Positions 15,189 through 20,394 of a stretch of DNA of 20,394 bases are shown here, in pieces. The position numbers were made by a program, and so were the translations under genes. The stretch spans positions 1 to 20,394 of the forward strand of contig JAVVUK010000023.1 of assembly GCA_036653215.1 (NCBI GenBank), given 5' to 3'. Position 1 is the first letter of the stretch. Each line of letters starts with the position of its first letter. The notes under the pieces were generated by a model, which saw nothing but the letters and a program-made list of their open reading frames with translations, made no database searches and was not told the origin of the DNA. Source of the DNA: JADFUS01 sp036653215 (lineage in GTDB: Bacteria > Bacteroidota > Bacteroidia > Bacteroidales > Rikenellaceae).

Positions 15189-15815
15189 TTATTGATGTGA
15201 CTTAAATGTAGTTTTAGATTCTGTACCATGAGCAAGCCTTTTTATATTTTTACGGTGTGTAAAGATAAGTAAAATGGCAACCACAGCACCAAAGACAATC
15301 TCATTTGTTGCACCATGAAAGACAAAAGCTATATAAATAGGAAAAAATGCCGCTCCTATAATTGAGCTTAAAGACACATATCGTGTAATTATAAACACTA
15401 TAACAAAAGTCACAAGGGACAACAAAAGAGGAAAGGGCTGAAGAGCTAACATAAGACCAGCAGTTGTTGCAACTCCCTTACCACCTTTAAATCCTGCAAA
15501 AACAGGTAACATATGACCAACGACCACAGCCACAGAAAGCGCAAGTTTATAGTAGAATAATGCTTCTGTATTACCATCAAAATAGTATGTACTAAAAAAA
15601 CCCAACTCGACGGCAACAAAACCTTTAAAGAAATCTACCAAAAACACAGGAAGTGCTGCTTTTTTGCCAAGTACCCTTAATGTATTTGTAGCCCCTGCAT
15701 TTTTACTACCGTGTTCACGAACGTCAACACCATAATATTTCTTACCTATCCATACGGCACTTGGAATAGAACCTAATAGATAGGCAACTATAACCAACAG
15801 TATATTTAGTACCAT
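15189..15815 (-). CDS. plsY: acyl-phosphate:glycerol-3-phosphate acyltransferase
   Basis: An inner-membrane enzyme that moves an acyl group from acyl-phosphate to glycerol-3-phosphate, making lysophosphatidate in phospholipid synthesis. 208 residues. The conserved PlsY loops are intact: GSIPSAVWIGK (15-25), HGSKNAGATN (35-44) and GHMLPVFAGFKGGKGVAT (100-117). Several hydrophobic membrane segments are visible, at about 3-20, 52-75, 85-105, 120-145 and 150-190. It begins just past the korB terminator (15834-15864), so it starts a new unit with rnr and purD downstream; I could not find a convincing promoter box in the short gap. Confidence 0.95.
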   Translation of the reverse strand: MVLNILLVIVAYLLGSIPSAVWIGKKYYGVDVREHGSKNAGATNTLRVLGKKAALPVFLVDFFKGFVAVELGFFSTYYFDGNTEALFYYKLALSVAVVVGHMLPVFAGFKGGKGVATTAGLMLALQPFPLLLSLVTFVIVFIITRYVSLSSIIGAAFFPIYIAFVFHGATNEIVFGAVVAILLIFTHRKNIKRLAHGTESKTTFKSHQ

Positions 15816-15833
15816 TATATATATTTCTATGAT

Positions 15834-15864
15834 AAAAACGAGATGTTTGAGGCATCTCGTTTTT
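15834..15864 (-). terminator. rho-independent terminator of korAB
   Basis: A 12-bp perfect stem AAAAACGAGATG (15834-15845) with CATCTCGTTTTT (15853-15864), seven-base loop. On the minus strand the closing arm ends in TTTTT, 24 bp past the korB stop codon and 18 bp before the plsY start. A/T tracts on both sides make it symmetric. Confidence 0.85.
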
Positions 15865-15887
15865 TATCGTTTATAAGTATGTATGCG

Positions 15888-16919
15888 TTATTCTATATTC
15901 CAAGTATCTCCGCTGTTTAAAAGATCGTCCATGTTTTTAATCTTAGACTTTTCTTTTACACTTTCAATCTGAGCTTCCATATTATGATCATATGTAGCAT
16001 CTTTGACACGGCGAATAACACCAAGAGCAACAGGGAACTCAGGAGCTTTCATGTTGACAAGCATCATGTGAACACCTGGATTTTCCTCCTCAGCATTATG
16101 AACAAGAATATCATCCTCGTCCCAACCATCTTCACCAATAGTAACAACTTTAAGACTCAAGCCTTTAAGCACAATACCTTTATTTCTATCTTTACCAAAG
16201 ATCATTGGTTTTCCGTGTTCAAGGACTATTGTTTTATCAGCTTTTACTTCTCTATCTGTAAATACAGAGTGAGTCCCATCATTAAAGATAACACAATTTT
16301 GCATAATCTCAGTCACAGCAAAACCATCATGTTTTGCAGAAGCAACAAGACATTTTTGTGTTAATTCAACGTCTACATCAATTGTACGAGCAAAGAAAGT
16401 ACCTCTGGCACCTATAACCAACTCACCTGGACTAAATGGGTGTTCGATAGTTCCGTAAGGAGATGTCTTTGTTATTTTACCGAGCTTTGATGTTGGCGAA
16501 TATTGTCCCTTTGTAAGACCATATATCTCGTTATTAAAGAGCATCATGTTGATGTCTATATTACGACGTACAGCGTGTATAAAGTGGTTACCACCAATAG
16601 CGAGAGCATCGCCATCACCAGATATTTGCCAAACAGAAAGGCGTGGGTTCGCCGATTTAACACCTGTTGCAATAGCAGCAGCCCTACCGTGAATACTATG
16701 GAAACCAAAAGTATTCATATAGTATGGGAAACGTGACGAACAACCGATACCTGAAATAAAAGTGAAACGTTCTTTTTTATAGTTAAGCTCATTAGCAACA
16801 AGAGGAAGTGCTTTTTGTACAGCATTGAGGATAGCATGGTCACCACAACCAGGACACCATTTTACCTCTTGGTCACTCTTGAATGTTTTATTTGTATAGT
16901 TTAATTGACTATTTTCCAT
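15888..16919 (-). CDS. korB: 2-oxoacid (2-oxoglutarate):ferredoxin oxidoreductase, beta subunit
   Basis: The TPP-binding subunit of the KorAB complex, which converts 2-oxoglutarate and CoA to succinyl-CoA and CO2 with ferredoxin reduction, or the reverse in reductive carboxylation. 343 residues. Seen: WCPGCGDHAI (21-30) and GIGCSSRFPYY (57-67) with cluster and TPP-pocket cysteines, GDGDALAIGGNHFIHAVRRN (101-120) for TPP-Mg, and NNEIYGLTKGQYSPTS (129-144). The GQYSPTS form is the one found in Kor-type enzymes. It follows korA by four bases. There is no separate ferredoxin-like (KorD) subunit, the usual situation in Bacteroidetes. Substrate is by family; other 2-oxoacids cannot be excluded from sequence alone. 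Confidence 0.93.
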   Translation of the reverse strand: MENSQLNYTNKTFKSDQEVKWCPGCGDHAILNAVQKALPLVANELNYKKERFTFISGIGCSSRFPYYMNTFGFHSIHGRAAAIATGVKSANPRLSVWQISGDGDALAIGGNHFIHAVRRNIDINMMLFNNEIYGLTKGQYSPTSKLGKITKTSPYGTIEHPFSPGELVIGARGTFFARTIDVDVELTQKCLVASAKHDGFAVTEIMQNCVIFNDGTHSVFTDREVKADKTIVLEHGKPMIFGKDRNKGIVLKGLSLKVVTIGEDGWDEDDILVHNAEEENPGVHMMLVNMKAPEFPVALGVIRRVKDATYDHNMEAQIESVKEKSKIKNMDDLLNSGDTWNIE

Positions 16920-16923
16920 AATA

Positions 16924-18780
16924 TTACTTCTCTAATAATTTAGTGAAACAATCCTTTAATTCGATGATAGTAAATGGCTGCCCCTCTACTTTATTGAACT
17001 GATGATAATTAAATTGTTGATGTTGAGTTCTTAGGTAATTTGCAAATTGCCCCATATTAAGCTCACAAACTACTATCTTCTCAAACTTACTAAATATCTC
17101 AGCTGTGTTTTTTGGAAGAGGACAAATGTTTGAGAAATGGCATAAAGAAACGTCCTTACCCTCTTTGCGAAGCTCTTCAACAGCAGTAATAAGGTGCCCA
17201 TAAGTACCACCCCAACCAACAACAAGGACTTTACCGCCCTTTTGTGAGCCTATAACTGTTTGTTCTGGAATGAAGTCGGCAACTTTTGCAACTTTTGCAG
17301 CACGAACATCTGTCATCTTTTGGTGGTTCTTAGCTTCATGAGAAAGCGCACTTGTAGTATAGTGTTTCTCAAGACCTCCGATACGGTGTTCAAGACCTTC
17401 TGTGCCTGGCTTAGCCCATGAACGAGCAAGACGTACATCATCACGTTTAAAAGGGATGAACTTCTCACCTTCAGGTATTGGAGCAGCAAAAGGAGGATTT
17501 ATAGCAGGGAAATCTTTCATTGAAGGGATCTTCCAAGGCTCTGAGCCATTGGCAATAAATCCGTCACTTAGAAGAATGACTGGTGTCATATGCTCCATCG
17601 CAAGTTTACCTGCCATGAAAGCAGTGCTAAAGCAATTTGATGGAGATGTAGCAGCAATAACGATAAGAGGACATTCACCGTTACGTCCATATAAAGCTTG
17701 GTTAAGGTCTGACTGTTCTGTTTTTGTAGGAAGACCTGTTGAAGGACCACCACGTTGAACATCGACAATAACAATAGGGAGTTCCGCCATTACGGCAAGA
17801 CCAATAGCCTCAGACTTAAGAGACAGACCAGGACCTGAAGTAGAAGTAACAGCAAAGTTACCTGCATAAGAGGCTCCAATTGTTGTACAAATACCTGCGA
17901 TTTCATCTTCTGCTTGAAGAGTTTTTACACCAAGACTTTTATGTTTTGCCAGTTCCTCAAGGATAGCGGTTGCAGGAGTGATAGGATATGAACCACAGAA
18001 AAGAGGAACACCACTTTTCTCACTTGCAGCAATAAGTCCCCATGCAGTTGCTTGGTTACCTGTGATGCTACGGTATTTCCCTTTTTCCTGTTTTGCAGGA
18101 GCTACTTTATAGATGTTACCCAATGAGTGAGTGTTTGCCGCATAGTTATAGCCAGCCTTTAAGGTCAACTTATTCGCCATAGCAACATCTGGTTTTTTAG
18201 CACCAAATTTTTTATCTATAAATGCTTCTGTATGATTTAAAGGACGATCACACATGAAGAAACAGATACCAAGGGCAAACATATTTTTACACTTAACAGC
18301 ATTTTTAACATCGAGACCTGTTTCTTTAACAGCCTCCATAGTCATAGATGTTACTGGAGCATAAATTATGTTATAGTTTGTAAGACCAAGTTCTGTAAAA
18401 GGATCAAGGGTCTTAAAACCAGCTTTCTCAATATTTTTCTCTGTAAACGCATCATTATTGACAATAATGGTAGCAACAGGCTTAAGCCATTTACAGTTTG
18501 ATATAAGAGCTGCCGGATTCATAGCAACAAGAATATCGCAATAGTCTCCCGGTGTTTTTATTGGAGAGCTACCAAAGTGTACTTGAAAGCCTGACACCCC
18601 TGCAACAGTACCTTGTGGGGCACGTATTTCAGCTGGATAATCTGGGAATGTAGATACGCCATTACCTATATAGGCAGATGTCTCTGTAAAAAGTGTTCCT
18701 GTCATTTGCATTCCGTCTCCCGAATCTCCGGTAAAACGAATTACTACATCGTCTACAACTTTTTCTATTATTTCTTCCAT
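16924..18780 (-). CDS. korA: 2-oxoacid (2-oxoglutarate):ferredoxin oxidoreductase, alpha subunit (gamma-alpha fusion)
   Basis: 618 residues, the fused gamma-alpha form. The gamma domain occupies about 10-190 (VIRFTGDSGDGMQMTG, FPDYPAEIRAPQGT). The alpha pyrimidine-binding domain starts near 240 (GNQATAWG), with the SYPITPATAILEEL motif near 263-276 and LQAEDEIAGICTTIGASYAG near 288-307, then TSGPGLSLKSEAIGLA and RGGPSTGLPTKTEQSDL. The transketolase C-like domain begins near 515-520 (VLVVGWGGTYG). It partners with korB directly downstream. A candidate promoter and several dyads lie between it and uvrA. The start at 18780 leaves a short acidic leader before the gamma domain, as usual. The two-gene Kor unit and nifJ lie within 16 kb of each other. 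Confidence 0.94.
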   Translation of the reverse strand: MEEIIEKVVDDVVIRFTGDSGDGMQMTGTLFTETSAYIGNGVSTFPDYPAEIRAPQGTVAGVSGFQVHFGSSPIKTPGDYCDILVAMNPAALISNCKWLKPVATIIVNNDAFTEKNIEKAGFKTLDPFTELGLTNYNIIYAPVTSMTMEAVKETGLDVKNAVKCKNMFALGICFFMCDRPLNHTEAFIDKKFGAKKPDVAMANKLTLKAGYNYAANTHSLGNIYKVAPAKQEKGKYRSITGNQATAWGLIAASEKSGVPLFCGSYPITPATAILEELAKHKSLGVKTLQAEDEIAGICTTIGASYAGNFAVTSTSGPGLSLKSEAIGLAVMAELPIVIVDVQRGGPSTGLPTKTEQSDLNQALYGRNGECPLIVIAATSPSNCFSTAFMAGKLAMEHMTPVILLSDGFIANGSEPWKIPSMKDFPAINPPFAAPIPEGEKFIPFKRDDVRLARSWAKPGTEGLEHRIGGLEKHYTTSALSHEAKNHQKMTDVRAAKVAKVADFIPEQTVIGSQKGGKVLVVGWGGTYGHLITAVEELRKEGKDVSLCHFSNICPLPKNTAEIFSKFEKIVVCELNMGQFANYLRTQHQQFNYHQFNKVEGQPFTIIELKDCFTKLLEK

Positions 18781-18813
18781 AACAACAGTTGTTTTTAATT
18801 ATATTAGTTTATT

Positions 18814-18828
18814 TAGTGCTTAGCACTA
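18814..18828. promoter_or_regulatory. 15-bp palindrome in the korA leader
   Basis: TAGTGCT-T-AGCACTA, seven-base arms with a one-base centre, 34 bp upstream of the korA ATG and about 30 bp downstream of its candidate promoter. No T-run follows on the minus strand, so it is not an intrinsic terminator of uvrA. It could be an operator; chance is not excluded. Confidence 0.35.
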
Positions 18829-18857
18829 TTTATTTTTTACATAAATTATTCAGAGTG

Positions 18858-18889
18858 TAAAGCTAAATGTTTATTTTATACTCTCCAAA
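18858..18889 (-). promoter_or_regulatory. candidate promoter of korAB
   Basis: Minus strand TTTG (complement of 18886-18889), 20 bp, TAGCTTTA (complement of 18858-18865), one mismatch to TAnnTTTG. The spacer is embraced by a dyad, 18852-18861 with 18875-18884 (one mismatched pair). The start site would lie about 70 bp before the korA ATG. Confidence 0.45.
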
Positions 18890-18894
18890 CTTTT

Positions 18895-20394
18895 TCATAA
18901 GTATTTAGAAGTATATCCGATCTTTGACTTTTTAAGGTTGTCGGGAGTACCTTCAAAAACAACCTCACCTCCTTTATTACCACCCTCTAAGCCTAAGTCG
19001 ATAATCCAATCGCTACATTTTATAACATCCATGTTATGTTCTACTATTATAACGGTGTTTCCCTTGTTTACAAGAGAATTCATAGATTTTAAGAGTTTCT
19101 CAACATCATAAAAGTGAAGCCCAGTAGTAGGCTCATCAAAGATAAAGATCGTCGGTTTACGACTGTCTTCCTTAAGTAGAAAAGAGGCTAATTTGACACG
19201 TTGGCTCTCTCCTCCAGAGAGTGTAGAAGACGACTGTCCCAACTTTATGTAACCTAATCCTACATCGTCAAGAGCCTTAAGTTTAGATACTATTTTTGTG
19301 TTTATGGCATTATTTACCTCACTAAAAAAATCTATCGCCTCAAGGGTCGACATATCTAAAATATCGGCTATATTTTTATCTCGATACTTCACCTCCAAGA
19401 TATCGTCCATAAACCGCCTGCCGTGACACTTCTCACATTCCATTACAATATCGGCCATAAATTGCATCTCGACCCTTATCGTTCCATCTCCTTGACATTC
19501 AGGACATCGACCTCCGGCTATGTTAAAAGAGAAAGACGAATGTGTAAAATTCATATTCTTAGAAAGAGGAAGCGAGGCAAAGAGTTTTCGTATATCATCG
19601 TACACTTTTATATATGTCGCCGGATTGGAACGTGATGACTGTCCAATCGGATTTTGATCTATCATCTCCACACCCTCAAGCAACTTCATATCGCCTCTAA
19701 GTTCGGTATATTTCTGGGTTTGCCCACCAACTTCTATATAGTGACGACGCAACGCTTCATAGAGGACATCTCTCACTAAGGAAGATTTTCCACTTCCGGA
19801 AACCCCTGTAACACAAGTCATAATACCAAGAGGAAATTTTACATCTATGTTTTTAAGATTATTTTCTCGTGCCCCAACAATCTCGATATAGTTATTCCAA
19901 TGACGTGGCTTACCCTCTCTCTCTATCTTGCGTATTCCTAATAGATATTGCGCCGTAAGGCTTTTTTTCTCTTTAAGAAGCTTTTTATGATCACCTTGAA
20001 AGACGACCTCACCACCATAAATACCAGCCTTAGGACCAATATCTATTATGTGATCAGCAGCTCTCATAATAGCCTCATCGTGCTCAACTACGATAACAGT
20101 ATTACCAATATCTCGAAGTTGCTTAAGGACTGATATTAGACGTTCTGTGTCACGACTATGAAGACCTATGCTCGGCTCGTCGAGGATATAAAGAGACCCT
20201 ACAAGTGAACTTCCTAACATCTTAGCCAAATTTATACGTTGGCTCTCTCCTCCCGAAAGCGTTGAAGACAATCGATTGAGGGTTAAATAGCCAAGTCCTA
20301 CATCTTTAAGATATTGAAGTCTATTTGTGATCTCTGTGAATATACGTGATGTTACTTTTATTTGATGTTCCGATAATTCCAAATTTGCAAAAAG
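18895..20394 (-). CDS. uvrA: excinuclease ABC subunit A, C-terminal half (5' end outside the window)
   Basis: The damage-recognition ATPase of nucleotide excision repair. About 499 residues are visible of a family length near 940, and the reading frame stays open to the window edge (LFANLELSEHQ at the very end), so a start at the internal TTG at 20380-20382 is wrong. Visible: first ABC signature TLSGGESQR and Walker B LYILDEPSIGLHSRD at about residues 40-75, the second Walker A TGVSGSGKSS near 195-204, the zinc module CPECQGDG...CEKCHGRRF near 297-330, the second signature TLSGGESQRVKLA near 411-423 and Walker B IFIFDEPTTGLH near 438-449. The C-terminus ends at a typical GYTSKYL. Both zinc CxxC pairs are present. 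No strong terminator separates it from korA. Confidence 0.96.
   Translation of the reverse strand, partial: LFANLELSEHQIKVTSRIFTEITNRLQYLKDVGLGYLTLNRLSSTLSGGESQRINLAKMLGSSLVGSLYILDEPSIGLHSRDTERLISVLKQLRDIGNTVIVVEHDEAIMRAADHIIDIGPKAGIYGGEVVFQGDHKKLLKEKKSLTAQYLLGIRKIEREGKPRHWNNYIEIVGARENNLKNIDVKFPLGIMTCVTGVSGSGKSSLVRDVLYEALRRHYIEVGGQTQKYTELRGDMKLLEGVEMIDQNPIGQSSRSNPATYIKVYDDIRKLFASLPLSKNMNFTHSSFSFNIAGGRCPECQGDGTIRVEMQFMADIVMECEKCHGRRFMDDILEVKYRDKNIADILDMSTLEAIDFFSEVNNAINTKIVSKLKALDDVGLGYIKLGQSSSTLSGGESQRVKLASFLLKEDSRKPTIFIFDEPTTGLHFYDVEKLLKSMNSLVNKGNTVIIVEHNMDVIKCSDWIIDLGLEGGNKGGEVVFEGTPDNLKKSKIGYTSKYL

Noticed and set aside
18814..18828. Palindrome as the uvrA terminator
   Set aside because: Only 7-bp arms with a one-base centre and no T-run on the minus strand.
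20380..20382. TTG as a start codon for uvrA
   Set aside because: The frame continues to the window end, and the visible part begins in the middle of the first ABC half of UvrA.

Overview
The window looks like a stretch of chromosome from a strictly anaerobic, AT-rich member of the Bacteroidetes, most likely Bacteroidales. Four things point there: promoter elements of the Bacteroidetes type (TTTG about 19-20 bp upstream of TAnnTTTG), the absence of clear Shine-Dalgarno sequences, type II lipoprotein signals (one followed by a Ser/Asp-rich surface-export-like motif), and the gene content, with pyruvate:ferredoxin oxidoreductase, a two-subunit KorAB and a ferredoxin-nitroreductase fusion. I did not count GC and cannot name a genus.

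Layout. Positions 1-2968 (+) hold the 3' five-sixths of nifJ, cut by the window edge, closed by a strong terminator. A small MnmD-type tRNA methyltransferase gene (+) follows and meets, stop codon to stop codon, a Blc-like lipocalin gene (-). Next on the minus strand are a 2x[4Fe-4S]-nitroreductase fusion, a lipocalin-like lipoprotein with its own promoter and terminator, and tRNA-Arg(TCT). Divergent from the tRNA, the plus-strand operon yicC-gmk-nadD-mini-TPR gene (5974-8153) ends at a long bidirectional hairpin.

Positions 8252-11476 (-) carry two tandem paralogous lipoprotein genes built of repeated beta-sandwich-like (Calx-beta-like) modules. Each has its own promoter-like box and terminator, and the pair is bracketed by unusually long perfect hairpins. 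This is the most accessory-looking part of the window. Then, all on the minus strand, come plsY-rnr-purD, korA-korB with its own promoter and terminator, and the 3' half of uvrA, cut by the window end.

How it fits together. NifJ and KorAB are both CoA- and ferredoxin-dependent 2-oxoacid oxidoreductases (pyruvate and 2-oxoglutarate classes). They would produce reduced ferredoxin, and the ferredoxin-nitroreductase protein is a plausible consumer. The rest is core housekeeping: GMP kinase, NAD synthesis, RNA processing and decay, purine and phospholipid synthesis, nucleotide excision repair, tRNA modification. I see one tRNA and no rRNA, transposase, CRISPR array, phage gene or attachment site. 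No gene-free stretch exceeds about 235 bp. I did not find a clearly novel system; the best leads are the modular lipoprotein pair with its flanking hairpins and the dyads upstream of korAB.
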